Under the pieces are notes generated by a model, which was not told where the DNA came from, ran no database searches, and saw nothing but the letters and a program-made list of their open reading frames with translations. The translations under genes were made by a program, and so were the position numbers. This document shows, one piece after another, positions 8,277 to 16,935 of a stretch of 64,000 bases of DNA. The stretch is from Oscillospiraceae bacterium (GTDB lineage: Bacteria > Bacillota > Clostridia > Oscillospirales > CAG-272): positions 1 to 64,000 of the forward strand of contig SVUA01000005.1 of NCBI GenBank assembly GCA_015063485.1, read 5' to 3'. The stretch's first letter is position 1. Each line of letters opens with the position of its first letter.

Positions 8277-9128
8277 ATGGAAAAATATATTCGTTCAGAT
8301 CTTCTCGAAGAGAGTTTTTGCGCCGATTTTGGCGGTTCGCAACGCTCGATGAGAGCTCCCGTGACAAAAAATAAAATTTTCAGTCTTTACAGAACACGAG
8401 TTGAAGAAGACGATAACACCCCAAATTTAAGCCATCCAAAAGGAAATTATATAACCTTTTTTTCTTCCGATATCATAAGCCTTTCAAATAAAGATTTCGA
8501 CACGTTGACCGTTGCCGTTTCCCGCGAGTTGAGAGACCTGATGCTATCAAAGGTGAAAAATATCGATTCCGTAATGATCGTAGGACTTGGAAACCCGTCG
8601 ATCACATCGGATTCTCTCGGAGCAAAAACTATCGAAAAAATAAGCGTGTTAAATGAGATAGGAAAAAAGCCTCATGCATATGCTTTTTCGGTAGGAGTAT
8701 CTTCTGTAACGGGAATAGAGACGGCAGAGCATATAAAAGGGTTGAGCGGCGTTTGCCGTCCCGATCTGATATTGGTGATAGATTCTTTGGCGGCAAGAAG
8801 CAGAAAAAGGTTATATTCCACAGTACAGATGTCCGATGCGGGAATTATTCCGGGCGCGGGAATAGGAGATCTCAGATCTCCGATAAACGAGGATACCGTT
8901 GGCGCTCCCGTTATTTCAATAGGTGTTCCTACGGTCATATCCTCATCAACGCTTATTTGCGACACGCTAAAGGACGCGGGAATAGAAAGTATATCCAAGG
9001 AGCTGAAAGCCACGCTTGATTCTGATAAAAGCTTTTTTGTCACGTCGGGATATTGCGACATAGAGATAAAGGGCGCGTCAATGATGCTCTCAAGAGCTAT
9101 CGAGCTTGCATGTTTTGAGAATATATAA
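8277..9128 (+). CDS. gpr: Germination protease (spore small acid-soluble protein endopeptidase)
   Basis: Family A25 protease that starts degradation of DNA-protecting SASPs during spore germination; it is made as a zymogen in the forespore. Family signatures are present: VGLGNPSITSDSLG (about 101-114, with the first conserved Asp), GVSSVTGIET (about 140-150), VIDSLAARS (about 167-175, second Asp), and QMSDAGIIPGAGIGDLR (about 184-200). At 283 residues it is shorter than most GPRs (roughly 330-370), with a short N-terminal propeptide region (RSDLLEES). The ribosome binding site is weak (GAAAAGAG). The stop is 52 bases before spoIIP, a conserved gene order in endospore formers. Confidence 0.9.
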   Translation: MEKYIRSDLLEESFCADFGGSQRSMRAPVTKNKIFSLYRTRVEEDDNTPNLSHPKGNYITFFSSDIISLSNKDFDTLTVAVSRELRDLMLSKVKNIDSVMIVGLGNPSITSDSLGAKTIEKISVLNEIGKKPHAYAFSVGVSSVTGIETAEHIKGLSGVCRPDLILVIDSLAARSRKRLYSTVQMSDAGIIPGAGIGDLRSPINEDTVGAPVISIGVPTVISSSTLICDTLKDAGIESISKELKATLDSDKSFFVTSGYCDIEIKGASMMLSRAIELACFENI

Positions 9129-9180
9129 TATCCTTTGTGAATATTCTTTAATAAATATTTATAAGGAGGAAAGAAGCTTT

Positions 9181-10467
9181 ATGAAATTATTTAACCAAAA
9201 AAATAAAAAAGAGCTTCCGCAAAGCAAAGAGATCCCAAAAATAAGTGATGGAAGATACGGTTATGAAACGGTTCGGATAGACGAGATAAAAATAAGAAGG
9301 ATAAAAAAGATAGCGTCGCTGTATTTTCTGACAGCGGCGATGCTTGTGTTAACTATCATTATTATATGGTCGTCGGGAAGCGTAAGCCCGTATGCCTTGA
9401 GTACGAGATCATTTTTAGGCAGAGGCGCACAGAGTATAGTAAGATTCTTAACGGACGGAGATCTCCTTTGCTTTTCTTTGTCGGATAATTCAAGCGAGAG
9501 TGACGACAAAGCCACAGAAAATAACGTTGATAACGGAGGATATCTTCCTAACATAAAAGATGATGCGTTACATACAAGACCCTCGTCACCGTCAGACGAT
9601 AGTGAAAATAATAAGCTTCCGCCCGTTACTAAAGAAGACCTGTATTTTTTCGACCGCAATTTAGTTCCGAATGGCGAGACGGCTATAATCCCGATGGACT
9701 TGTCACTTACCTCTTACGGAGCTGAATATATCAATAATTCAACGGGATATTCTCCCGATACCGCAAAGCTTCTCGCCGCAAATTTAAAGGACAATATAAA
9801 TATTGAATATCTCGCTTCAAGCGGCGCTCCCATCGTGCTTATAGTCCACACTCACGCGACGGAAGGGTATAGCGCGGACGGCGCGATATCGTATCTTGAA
9901 TCGGGCGGAGAATACGCAAGGAGCGACGATATAAAAAACAACGTCGTAGCGGTCGGAAAGGTTCTTGCCGACGAGTTAAATAAAGCGGGAATATCAACGA
10001 TACACAGTACAGTTTTGCACGACGCCGTTCAATATAAAGATTCATACGCGCGTTCTGAAGAAACTATCCGTCAGTATCTCGAAAAGTATCCGTCGATACG
10101 CCTTGTCATAGACCTCCACAGAGACGCGATAGTAAGGTCAAACGGAGACCTTGTGCGCCCTGTTGCGCTGTCAGATGGCGAGGCGGCGGCACAGGTCATG
10201 TGTGTCGTCGGAAGCGATTGGGGAGGGCAGAAGTGCGCAAATTGGCAAGGCAATCTTGCTCTTGCTCTAAAGCTTCGTGAGACACTCAATTCAAAGACCG
10301 AGGGAATATGCCGACCGCCATATTTAAAATCTTCTACTTATAATCAAGAGCTTTCTCCGTATTCGCTTTTGCTTGAAATGGGAGCGAGCGGAAATAGCTT
10401 GGAGGAAGCAAAACGCTCCGCAAAGCTCGTCGCAAACGCACTTTTGGACTTGATAAAAGAAATTTGA
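9181..10467 (+). CDS. spoIIP: Stage II sporulation protein P, peptidoglycan hydrolase for engulfment
   Basis: SpoIIP is a membrane-anchored amidase/endopeptidase that works with SpoIID and SpoIIM to thin septal peptidoglycan during engulfment. The chosen 428-residue start has an AAGGAGG site 12 bases upstream; the longer frame overlaps gpr and lacks family similarity. It has one N-terminal membrane helix (about 45-65), a Ser/Asp-rich linker (about 95-150), and the catalytic domain with LIVHTHATEGY (about 222), a second region KNNVVAVGKVLADEL (about 255), and YPSIRLVIDLHRDA (about 305). The gpr-spoIIP pairing supports the call. Confidence 0.93.
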   Translation: MKLFNQKNKKELPQSKEIPKISDGRYGYETVRIDEIKIRRIKKIASLYFLTAAMLVLTIIIIWSSGSVSPYALSTRSFLGRGAQSIVRFLTDGDLLCFSLSDNSSESDDKATENNVDNGGYLPNIKDDALHTRPSSPSDDSENNKLPPVTKEDLYFFDRNLVPNGETAIIPMDLSLTSYGAEYINNSTGYSPDTAKLLAANLKDNINIEYLASSGAPIVLIVHTHATEGYSADGAISYLESGGEYARSDDIKNNVVAVGKVLADELNKAGISTIHSTVLHDAVQYKDSYARSEETIRQYLEKYPSIRLVIDLHRDAIVRSNGDLVRPVALSDGEAAAQVMCVVGSDWGGQKCANWQGNLALALKLRETLNSKTEGICRPPYLKSSTYNQELSPYSLLLEMGASGNSLEEAKRSAKLVANALLDLIKEI

Positions 10468-10518
10468 TAAAATTCAACAAAAATATTGCCGAATTCGGAA
10501 AAAATTATCAAAAACCTC

Positions 10519-10547
10519 TTTACAAACTTTCGATAGTGTGATATAAT
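10519..10547 (+). promoter_or_regulatory. Sigma-A promoter of the S24 repressor gene
   Basis: -35 TTTACA (10519-10524) and -10 TATAAT (10542-10547) are 17 bp apart. An inverted repeat ATTCC-N6-GGAAT (10549-10564) lies over the likely start point and CCGAATTCGG (10489-10498) lies upstream; either could be an autoregulatory operator. Confidence 0.75.
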
Positions 10548-10578
10548 TATTCCATAAAAGGAATTTGCGGAGGGCGGC

Positions 10579-11379
10579 ATGAATTATATAGACAGAATAA
10601 AGGCTTTAAAAAGCGAGAGAAAGATAACTAATGATAAATTATCCGAGCTCACGGGAATACCGCTGGGTACTTTAAGTAAGCTTTTAGCGGGTATGAGTGA
10701 TTCGCCGAAATTGTCTAATATGATATCCATAGCAAACGCTTTGGATTGCTCACTTGATTATCTTGTGAGCGGAGCTGTCGAAAATAAAAACAATTATACT
10801 CTCAACCGTCATGAAATAGATATCATCGAGGCGTACAGAGGACTTGACGCTCACGGAAAAGAGATGGCCTCGATAGTTATCGCAAAGGAAGCGGAAAGAT
10901 GCAAGGGAAGCGTATCTTCCGATAACACCTCGGAAATAGCAGAAGTAAAGACGGGCGCAAAGATTTTGCCAACCCTTACGAGCAAGGGCGTAGCCGATGC
11001 GGTAAAAGCAAGACGTTCGGTATTGCTTTATAATCTGCCAGTATCCGCAGGACCGGGTGTTTACCTTGACGATAACGACGCAGAGGAGATAAACATTCCC
11101 GATAATGAAAAGACCGCGATGGCGGATTTTGCGCTTCGCATCAGCGGAAACAGTATGGAGCCTAAATATCACGATGGAGACATCGTTCTCGTTCAGGCGG
11201 CGACCTCGGTGCAGATAGGAGAGCTGGGTATATTTATCCTTGACGGAAACGGATATTTCAAGATGTACGGCGGCGACTGCCTCGTATCTCTCAATCCCGA
11301 GTTCAAAGATATATTGCTCCGCGATTACGCTGAAAACGTATGCTGCGGTAAAGTCGTAGGAAAATTGAAAAAGAAATAA
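10579..11379 (+). CDS. HTH-XRE / S24-peptidase family repressor (LexA- or CI-like)
   Basis: The 266-residue protein has an N-terminal XRE helix-turn-helix (about 4-62, with KLSELTGIPLGTLSKLL), a linker, and a C-terminal S24 self-cleavage domain. The nucleophile Ser is in SGNSMEPKYHDGD (about 192) and the general-base Lys in YFKMYGG (about 233). An Ala-Gly pair in PVSAGPG (about 155) could be the self-cleavage site. Such proteins are repressors inactivated by RecA-dependent or other self-cleavage. No prophage genes are nearby. GGAGGG precedes the ATG. It could be a stand-alone stress regulator; the targets are unknown. Confidence 0.88.
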   Translation: MNYIDRIKALKSERKITNDKLSELTGIPLGTLSKLLAGMSDSPKLSNMISIANALDCSLDYLVSGAVENKNNYTLNRHEIDIIEAYRGLDAHGKEMASIVIAKEAERCKGSVSSDNTSEIAEVKTGAKILPTLTSKGVADAVKARRSVLLYNLPVSAGPGVYLDDNDAEEINIPDNEKTAMADFALRISGNSMEPKYHDGDIVLVQAATSVQIGELGIFILDGNGYFKMYGGDCLVSLNPEFKDILLRDYAENVCCGKVVGKLKKK

Positions 11380-11399
11380 AAACATAATTTTCTTTTTTC

Positions 11400-11427
11400 T
11401 GCCAATACTAATTTCAAGTATCGGCAG
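11400..11427 (+). other. Hairpin immediately before the glycosyltransferase ribosome binding site
   Basis: CTGCCAATACT and AGTATCGGCAG form a stem with one mismatch. No T run follows on either strand, so it is not a clear terminator. The 3' arm abuts the GGGGAGAG site of the next gene and might affect its translation or RNA stability. Confidence 0.45.
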
Positions 11428-11439
11428 GGGAGAGAAAAA

Positions 11440-12597
11440 ATGATAAAGGTTTTAGAGGTCATCAGCGACACGAATATAGGCGGAGCGGGAGTACTTTTAC
11501 ATTCAAGACTCAAGTACACAGACAAAACGCGCTTTTCTACGGCAGTTCTTATGCCAAAGGGAAGCGCGTTATTGACGAGATTATCAAAAGACAATATCAA
11601 ATGTATCGAAATGAACGGCTGTAAAAACACTTCGTTCGATTTTTTTGCGATATTCGAAATGATCGGTATTATAAATAAATATAAGCCCGATATCGTCAAT
11701 ACCCACGGATGTATGAGCGCGCGTATAGCGGCGCATCTTTGCGGAGTTCCCGCGCGTATATATACAAGGCATTGTGCTTTTGATATTCCGAAAATATTTG
11801 AATATTCAATAGTCAAAAAAGTGTTTTCAAGTGCAAATAAGCTCCTTTCACACAGAATCATAGCGGTGGCAAATGCGGCAAAGAAAAACCTTACGGATAT
11901 GGGAATATACGGCAAAGATATAACGGTTATAATTAATGGAGTGGAGGGCTTGAGGTGTCTAAATGCGGAGGAGCGAAGCAAAGTCAGAAAAAGCCTCGGT
12001 CTTTCCGATGACAATATCGTTATAGGCATTTGCGCAAGACTTGAAGAATATAAAGACCATAAATGTTTTTTGAGAGCCGCGGCTCTGCTTTGCAAAAGCT
12101 CCGATAAATACCGTTTTTTGATAATTGGAGACGGAAGTAAAAGAGAAGAGCTTAAAAATTTTGCGAAAACTCTTGGAATAGATAAATTTGTTTATTTTAC
12201 AGGCTTTGCGCAGGACGTCGCTCCGTATATAAATATAACCGATATACAAGTAAATTGCTCTGTTGGAACTGAAACTTCCTCTCTTGCGCTCTCCGAGGGA
12301 ATGAGCATAGGAAAGCCAAGCATAGCGAGTGATTTTGGTGGAAATCCGTATATGATAAGAAACGGTGAAAACGGACTTTTGTATAGAAAAGGAGACTCGC
12401 GCGAATTAGCGAGAGCAATAGAAAAGATATCAAACGACAAAGACTTGTATCAAAAAATGTCGGAGAAAGCCAAAGAGAGATTCAATTCCGAGTTAAATAT
12501 TCAAAAAACGACGACCGAAACAGAAAGCCTGTATTTATCCATATATTATAAAAACAGATCAAAAGAAAAAGCAGAAAAAAAGAGACTCGCGCCGTAA
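11440..12597 (+). CDS. Glycosyltransferase family 4 (GT-B fold)
   Basis: The 385-residue protein has the GT4 layout: an N-terminal acceptor half beginning KVLEVISDTNIGGAG, with DIVNTHGCMSARIAA (about 85-100), and a C-terminal nucleotide-sugar half with ICARLEEYKDHKCFLRAAALL (about 190-210), FLIIGDGSKREEL (about 225) and the acidic E-X7-E region SLALSEGMSIGKPSIASDFGG (about 280-300). It should transfer a sugar from an NDP-sugar to a lipid or polysaccharide acceptor at the cytoplasmic membrane face. The exact substrate cannot be told. It lies alone, 60 bases after the S24 repressor, and the terminator stem overlaps its last codons. Confidence 0.88.
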   Translation: MIKVLEVISDTNIGGAGVLLHSRLKYTDKTRFSTAVLMPKGSALLTRLSKDNIKCIEMNGCKNTSFDFFAIFEMIGIINKYKPDIVNTHGCMSARIAAHLCGVPARIYTRHCAFDIPKIFEYSIVKKVFSSANKLLSHRIIAVANAAKKNLTDMGIYGKDITVIINGVEGLRCLNAEERSKVRKSLGLSDDNIVIGICARLEEYKDHKCFLRAAALLCKSSDKYRFLIIGDGSKREELKNFAKTLGIDKFVYFTGFAQDVAPYINITDIQVNCSVGTETSSLALSEGMSIGKPSIASDFGGNPYMIRNGENGLLYRKGDSRELARAIEKISNDKDLYQKMSEKAKERFNSELNIQKTTTETESLYLSIYYKNRSKEKAEKKRLAP

Positions 12598-12617
12598 TTT
12601 AGCGCGAGTCTCTTTTG
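12580..12617. terminator. Bidirectional intrinsic terminator
   Basis: AAGAGACTCGCGC and GCGCGAGTCTCTT form a 13-bp stem, flanked by A-rich sequence on the left and a T run on the right. It serves the glycosyltransferase on the plus strand (including its stop codon) and khpA on the minus strand. Confidence 0.85.
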
Positions 12618-12627
12618 TGCACTTAAG

Positions 12628-12864
12628 TTATCTGATTTCGACGTTGACGTCACGATTGTCAGCCGAAGCGGCGGCTCTCATAACCGTACGGATAGCTTTA
12701 GCTATTCTTCCTTGCTTACCGATGACCATACCCATATCGTCCTCGGCAACGTGAAGCGTAAGGTTGACCTTTTTGCCCTCAACTCTTTCCTCAACGGAAA
12801 CGGAATCGGGATCGTCAACTATCGCTCTTGCAATACCGCACAGAGTTTCTTTCAAATCCGTCAT
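12628..12864 (-). CDS. khpA: KH-domain RNA-binding protein KhpA (YlqC)
   Basis: This 78-residue KH protein has the RNA-binding GXXG loop in VIGKQGRIAKAIR (about 48-60). KhpA usually forms a dimer with KhpB/Jag and binds many RNAs, affecting cell division and envelope growth. I start at MTDLKETL because AGGTGA lies about 8 bases upstream; the longer frame adds only MHIGEPK. It lies 23 bases after rpsP, the usual order. The expected next genes (rimM, trmD) are absent; a terminator and a convergent gene follow instead. Confidence 0.92.
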   Translation of the reverse strand: MTDLKETLCGIARAIVDDPDSVSVEERVEGKKVNLTLHVAEDDMGMVIGKQGRIAKAIRTVMRAAASADNRDVNVEIR

Positions 12865-12887
12865 TTTTGGTTCACCTATGTGCAAAA

Positions 12888-13127
12888 TCAGTCAACGATG
12901 TTGGACTTCTTGAGCAGAGCCTTAACGGTATCGGTGGGCTGAGCGCCGTTAGCGAGCCACTTTTTAGCTTTTTCAGCGTCGATCTTTACTTCATCGCTCT
13001 TGGGGTTGAAGTGACCGATCTCCTCGATAAAGCGTCCGTCTCTGGGGAAGCGGCTGTCAGCAACAACTACACGGTAGGTAGGAGCTTTCTTCGCGCCCAT
13101 TCTTCTGAGTCTCATTTTAACTGCCAT
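12888..13127 (-). CDS. rpsP: 30S ribosomal protein S16
   Basis: The 79-residue protein begins [19 protein letters not shown] and has [11 protein letters not shown] (about 32-42), typical of S16, which stabilises the 5' domain of 16S rRNA. A GGAGG site precedes the ATG. It is placed between ffh and khpA, as in many Firmicutes. Confidence 0.97.
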   Translation of the reverse strand: MAVKMRLRRMGAKKAPTYRVVVADSRFPRDGRFIEEIGHFNPKSDEVKIDAEKAKKWLANGAQPTDTVKALLKKSNIVD

Positions 13128-13189
13128 TTTTTGATTCCTCCAAAAATATATAAATAATTTATTAAAAATCCGCTATAAGCAATTAGCTT

Positions 13190-14530
13190 TTAATTGAACG
13201 GAATTTTCATCTTTTTTCTTCCGAAGCGAGCCATCTGCTTCGGGTTAGAGAATTGCTTCATAAGCTTTCTCGTTTGGTCAAACTGACGTATGAGCTTATT
13301 TACCTCTTCAACGGAAGTTCCGCTTCCCGCGGCAATACGCTTCTTTCTTGACGCGTTCAAAACTTCAGGTTTTTCGCGCTCGTATTTGGTCATCGATTTT
13401 ATGATAGCCTCGGTTCGAGCGATAGCCTTTTCGTCTATTTGAGCGTCCTTAAGCGCACCCGGCTTGACACCCGGCATCATACCGAGAAGCTGGTCGATAC
13501 TGCCCATGTTCTTTATCTGAGCGAACTGCTCAAGGTAATCGTCAAGAGTAAAAGAGGATTCGCGTATCTTTTTCTCAAGCTCCTGTGCCTTTTTCTCGTC
13601 GTACGCCTGTTCGGCTTTTTCGATAAGCGAGAGCACGTCTCCCATTCCAAGAATTCTTGAAGCCATACGGTCGGGGTAGAAAGGCTCGATAGCGTCAAGC
13701 TTCTCTCCGATACCGATAAACTTTATCGGCTTTCCCGTAACGTAACGAACAGAAAGCGCCGCGCCGCCTCTGGTATCACCGTCAAGCTTTGTGAGAATAA
13801 CGCCCGTGATATCGAGAAGCTCGTTAAAGGTCTTTGCGACCGTAACCGCGTCTTGACCGATCATAGCGTCAACAGTCAAAAGTATTTCGGTGGGAGATAC
13901 TTTTTCTTTAATATCGGTAAGCTCCTTCATAAGCTCCTCGTCGATATGCAATCTACCTGCGGTATCGACGAAGACCATGTCGTAGCCTTTTTGTATAGCG
14001 TATTTAACGCCTTCTTCCGCTATTTTTACAGGGGAGACCTTGTCGCCCATGTTGAACACGGGTATAGAGAGCTTTTCTCCAACGACCTCAAGCTGCTTTA
14101 TAGCGGCGGGACGGTAAACGTCGCAGGCGACGAGCAAAGGATTTTTTCCTTGCTTTTTGTACATTCCCGCAAGCTTTCCCGCGTGAGTCGTTTTACCCGC
14201 ACCCTGAAGACCTACCATCATTATAACTGTTGGGGGCTTTGGCGATATGGTAAGCTTTGCCTGAGAGCCGCCCATAAGATTGGTAAGCTCTTCATTAACT
14301 ATCTTAACGATCTGCTGACCTGGGAGAAGCGATTCAAGCACCTCCGTACCGACAGCTCGTTCCGAAACAGTGTTTATAAAGTCTTTAACTACCTTGAAGT
14401 TGACGTCTGCTTCGAGAAGAGCAAGCTTTATCTCGCGCATGCCCGCCTTTATATCGGCTTCGGTAAGTTTACCTTTACTTCTGAATTTTTTGAAGGCATT
14501 TTCGAGCTTTTCACTCAAACTCTGAAACAT
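13190..14530 (-). CDS. ffh: Signal recognition particle protein Ffh (SRP54)
   Basis: Ffh is the GTPase of the signal recognition particle; it binds signal sequences and SRP RNA and directs ribosomes to FtsY and the Sec translocon. Its 446 residues match the family. Domains: N (1-85), G with the P-loop GLQGAGKTTHAGK (about 105-117), DTAGRLHIDEELM (about 188), TKLDGDTRGGAAL (about 247-259), and the Met-rich M domain (about 325-446, ending MARFGRKKMKIPFN). The start has an AAGGTGAT site. It follows ylxM by 43 bases in the same transcript. Confidence 0.98.
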   Translation of the reverse strand: MFQSLSEKLENAFKKFRSKGKLTEADIKAGMREIKLALLEADVNFKVVKDFINTVSERAVGTEVLESLLPGQQIVKIVNEELTNLMGGSQAKLTISPKPPTVIMMVGLQGAGKTTHAGKLAGMYKKQGKNPLLVACDVYRPAAIKQLEVVGEKLSIPVFNMGDKVSPVKIAEEGVKYAIQKGYDMVFVDTAGRLHIDEELMKELTDIKEKVSPTEILLTVDAMIGQDAVTVAKTFNELLDITGVILTKLDGDTRGGAALSVRYVTGKPIKFIGIGEKLDAIEPFYPDRMASRILGMGDVLSLIEKAEQAYDEKKAQELEKKIRESSFTLDDYLEQFAQIKNMGSIDQLLGMMPGVKPGALKDAQIDEKAIARTEAIIKSMTKYEREKPEVLNASRKKRIAAGSGTSVEEVNKLIRQFDQTRKLMKQFSNPKQMARFGRKKMKIPFN

Positions 14531-14573
14531 AATATCACCTTCCTTTTATCGAAAATCTTTGATTTTACAGTAT

Positions 14574-14912
14574 TCAATCCTGACGTACTGCTTGTGTCAA
14601 AAGTTCAATGGTGTCCTTAATATCCTTTGGGAGCTCATGCTCACAAGAAAGAGCAGAGAGCTTGTCGGCAAGGTTTTCTACCTGCTTTAAGCGCTTTGCA
14701 AGACCCAGCTTTTCTTCGAAGAAGAGAAGCTCTTCTTCGGCTTTTTTGATAGTCTCGTGTACGCCCTGTCTTGAAATTCCTATCTCTTGAGATATCTCCG
14801 CAAGCGAGAGATCCTCGTTATAGTACATTTCCATAGCGGATCTCTTTCGTTCCGATAGAAGATCGCCGTAAAAATCCAAAAGATAACCGATATTAAGATT
14901 CTTTTCAAACAT
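14574..14912 (-). CDS. ylxM: YlxM/p13-type helix-turn-helix protein
   Basis: The 112-residue protein has a sigma-70 region 4-like HTH (YYNEDLSLAEISQEIGISRQGV, about 29-50, given here in part) and a C-terminal helix. The YlxM family is almost always encoded next to ffh and is thought to modulate SRP function, as shown in streptococci. It is the first gene of the ylxM-ffh-rpsP-khpA transcript, with a strong promoter directly upstream. Confidence 0.93.
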   Translation of the reverse strand: MFEKNLNIGYLLDFYGDLLSERKRSAMEMYYNEDLSLAEISQEIGISRQGVHETIKKAEEELLFFEEKLGLAKRLKQVENLADKLSALSCEHELPKDIKDTIELLTQAVRQD

Positions 14913-14967
14913 TGTAATAAAGATCCTTTCGCATCAAAATATCGGGTGTAAAGTAAAATGCTTTACA

Positions 14968-14996
14968 AGTATACCACACCTTTTTTGTTTTGTCAA
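14968..14996 (-). promoter_or_regulatory. Strong sigma-A promoter for ylxM-ffh-rpsP-khpA
   Basis: On the minus strand, a consensus -35 TTGACA (14991-14996) and -10 TATACT (14968-14973) are 17 bp apart. Confidence 0.85.
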
Positions 14997-15025
14997 GAGT
15001 TTTTTTTATATTTTTTTATTATTTA

Positions 15026-16648
15026 TTATTCATTAACGTAAACTTTATATAGGCAGTAATTTATACCGCCGTTTTCAAGTACTACTACGTCGGTAGACCA
15101 ATAGACCTTTCCCTTGAAAGCATCATCGTACGTTATGGGAAGAGAAGCATCGTAAGGAGAATCGCCTCTGAAGGATATGAAATACAGATAAGCGTTGCTC
15201 GGAACGTTTGCGGTAAACGTATATACCGAATTTCCGTTTGCATCGGTAGTCACAGCGCCATTTTGGGTCAGCGCTGTCGGATAAAATTGTTGTTCAAGAG
15301 CAAAGCTTGAATCATAAGAGAGCGCGGAGGTCGTATAATAAATATAAGCGGTTACGTTCTTGATATTGGAGGGAACTGTTACTTTTACCTCATAGCTTCT
15401 GCCAAGAGACTTATCTATCTCTTTATCAAGTGTAAAGAAGCTGTTTTCGTTTGAGTATCCGCTGCATACCCATTTACCAAATCGGTATATCTCTGCGGGG
15501 GACGCTCCCTGCTTTTGACCGTGGACAAGATTAGGCTTGATGAGAAGATAAGCATGGGGATTGTTTTTCTTTAACGTGTTATAGGTTCTTGACGATGAAG
15601 ATATGTCAGCAAACGTATCCTTTTGGCTATTGATTATAAGAGTGGGAACTCTGCTGCCTTCAAGCGTAGCCGCGTCTTGCCAGAGATCTGCGGCAAATTT
15701 GTTGAAGCCTGCGTTATAGGAGGACGCACCAAATTTGCCCGTGTTCGTCTGACTGCTTGTAAAGTAACTGAGATATACGGGAACGCAGAAAGCAAGACGG
15801 GAGTCGTAGCAGCTTGCGACCGTTACCGCAAGACCGCCCCACGAGATACCCGTGATGCCGACCTTGTTCTCATCGACACAGTCAAGAGAGCGGAGAACTG
15901 TGTTCATAAACGCGCAGTCCGAGATAACGTAGTACATCCACTGTTTCGTGATCTCGTCTCTTGCGGTAGTGAATTTATCCTTGCCCTTGTGTCCGAGCGT
16001 ATCTACTAAATTGGCTTTAGCTTCGCTCCCGCTTGTCGCGTAGCAACCCTCGGTGTCAAACGCGATAGCCGCAAAGCCGTGGCGTACTGCCTCAAGGCAA
16101 TATTTCGCGTAAGCCTGACCGCTTCCGCCGTGAGTACAAACGATCCCGTTTACCTTATTTTGCGCCGTTGCGCCGTCGGGAATGCCGAGATACGCGAATA
16201 CGCGCATAGCCCCCATGGACTTCAACTGCGCGTCAGTAAACTGCGACGGGTCGTCGTGCATGGGATAATATACGTAGACAGCCTTAATAGAAGCTTCCGC
16301 CTTGTCAGTTGAGTTCGGATAAGCCTTGAAAAGCTCCTGTACCCAAATAGCCTTTTCACCGTCGGCGAGAGTGGGATTGTTTGAATCTCCGCAGTACAGT
16401 ACCTTGTGATCTTTGGTGTTTTCAGTCATAGCGGAGGAAAGCTCCTCTTTGCGCGAGAGCAACAATTTTTGCTCGGCAGTCAAGGGAGGGGCGGAATTTT
16501 CATTTTCGTTAGTAACGTTGGAGGTTGACGGCATAGTAGTTCCGTTTGTTGCCAAAGATCCCGCAGGTGTATGCGGTGTCTTTGCGCAAGCGGTAAGCAG
16601 TATAGCGAAAGTTAATAAAAGTATTATAGGTAACATGGTCTTTTTCAT
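15026..16648 (-). CDS. Alpha/beta-hydrolase lipoprotein, esterase-like
   Basis: The 540-residue protein has a lipoprotein signal (LLTFAILLTAC, lipobox Cys about residue 21) and a Thr/Ser/Asn-rich linker, then an alpha/beta-hydrolase domain. The nucleophile elbow is GITGISWGG (about 260-268). Candidate partners are Asp in NSQKDTFAD (about 348) and His in NLVHGQKQG (about 385). An oxyanion-type THGGSG motif lies near 175. The C-terminal about 130 residues look like a beta-sandwich. Similar domains occur in acetyl-xylan esterases and S9-like peptidases. It probably acts on an ester or peptide at the cell surface; the substrate is not clear. It has its own promoter. Confidence 0.75.
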   Translation of the reverse strand: MKKTMLPIILLLTFAILLTACAKTPHTPAGSLATNGTTMPSTSNVTNENENSAPPLTAEQKLLLSRKEELSSAMTENTKDHKVLYCGDSNNPTLADGEKAIWVQELFKAYPNSTDKAEASIKAVYVYYPMHDDPSQFTDAQLKSMGAMRVFAYLGIPDGATAQNKVNGIVCTHGGSGQAYAKYCLEAVRHGFAAIAFDTEGCYATSGSEAKANLVDTLGHKGKDKFTTARDEITKQWMYYVISDCAFMNTVLRSLDCVDENKVGITGISWGGLAVTVASCYDSRLAFCVPVYLSYFTSSQTNTGKFGASSYNAGFNKFAADLWQDAATLEGSRVPTLIINSQKDTFADISSSSRTYNTLKKNNPHAYLLIKPNLVHGQKQGASPAEIYRFGKWVCSGYSNENSFFTLDKEIDKSLGRSYEVKVTVPSNIKNVTAYIYYTTSALSYDSSFALEQQFYPTALTQNGAVTTDANGNSVYTFTANVPSNAYLYFISFRGDSPYDASLPITYDDAFKGKVYWSTDVVVLENGGINYCLYKVYVNE

Positions 16649-16677
16649 AACGGTATCCTTTCTTAATTATTTTCTAC

Positions 16678-16706
16678 ATTATACCATTTTTTTTGGATTT
16701 TTACAA
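16678..16706 (-). promoter_or_regulatory. Sigma-A promoter of the esterase-like lipoprotein gene
   Basis: On the minus strand, -35 TTGTAA (16701-16706) and -10 TATAAT (16678-16683) are 17 bp apart, about 30 bp from the start codon. Confidence 0.75.
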
Positions 16707-16725
16707 GTATTACATAAAAAGAAAA

Positions 16726-16759
16726 AACCGAAATTTTGTTTTTAAACAAAACTTCGGTT
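16726..16759 (-). terminator. Intrinsic terminator after tRNA-Leu
   Basis: AAACCGAAGTTTTGTT and AACAAAATTTCGGTTT (minus strand) form a long AT-rich stem followed by six T residues. Confidence 0.8.
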
Positions 16760-16760
16760 T

Positions 16761-16847
16761 TGGTGCCGGTGGTCGGGGTCGAACCGACACGGTATCGCTA
16801 CCACTGGATTTTGAGTCCAGCACGTCTGCCAATTCCATCACACCGGC
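16761..16847 (-). tRNA. tRNA-Leu, anticodon CAA
   Basis: The 87-nt minus-strand sequence folds as a type II tRNA: acceptor GCCGGTG pairs with CACCGGC, the anticodon stem CTGGA/TCCAG holds the loop CTCAAAA (anticodon CAA), a long variable arm GGTAGCGATACC is present, the T loop is GGTTCGACC, and CCA is encoded. It reads UUG codons. Confidence 0.95.
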
Positions 16848-16866
16848 GTGTGAAATCACGGTATAT

Positions 16867-16896
16867 ATTATAACATAGGTATGGCAATAAAGTCAA
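16867..16896 (-). promoter_or_regulatory. Promoter of tRNA-Leu(CAA)
   Basis: On the minus strand, -35 TTGACT (16891-16896) and -10 TATAAT (16867-16872) are 18 bp apart, 20 bp upstream of the tRNA. Confidence 0.8.
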
Positions 16897-16935
16897 TACC
16901 TTTGAGCAATTTTCTTTATTCTTTTTTTGAACTTT

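Noticed and set aside
11400-11427. Hairpin before the glycosyltransferase as a terminator of the S24 repressor gene
   Set aside because: No T run follows the stem, so readthrough into the next gene is likely.
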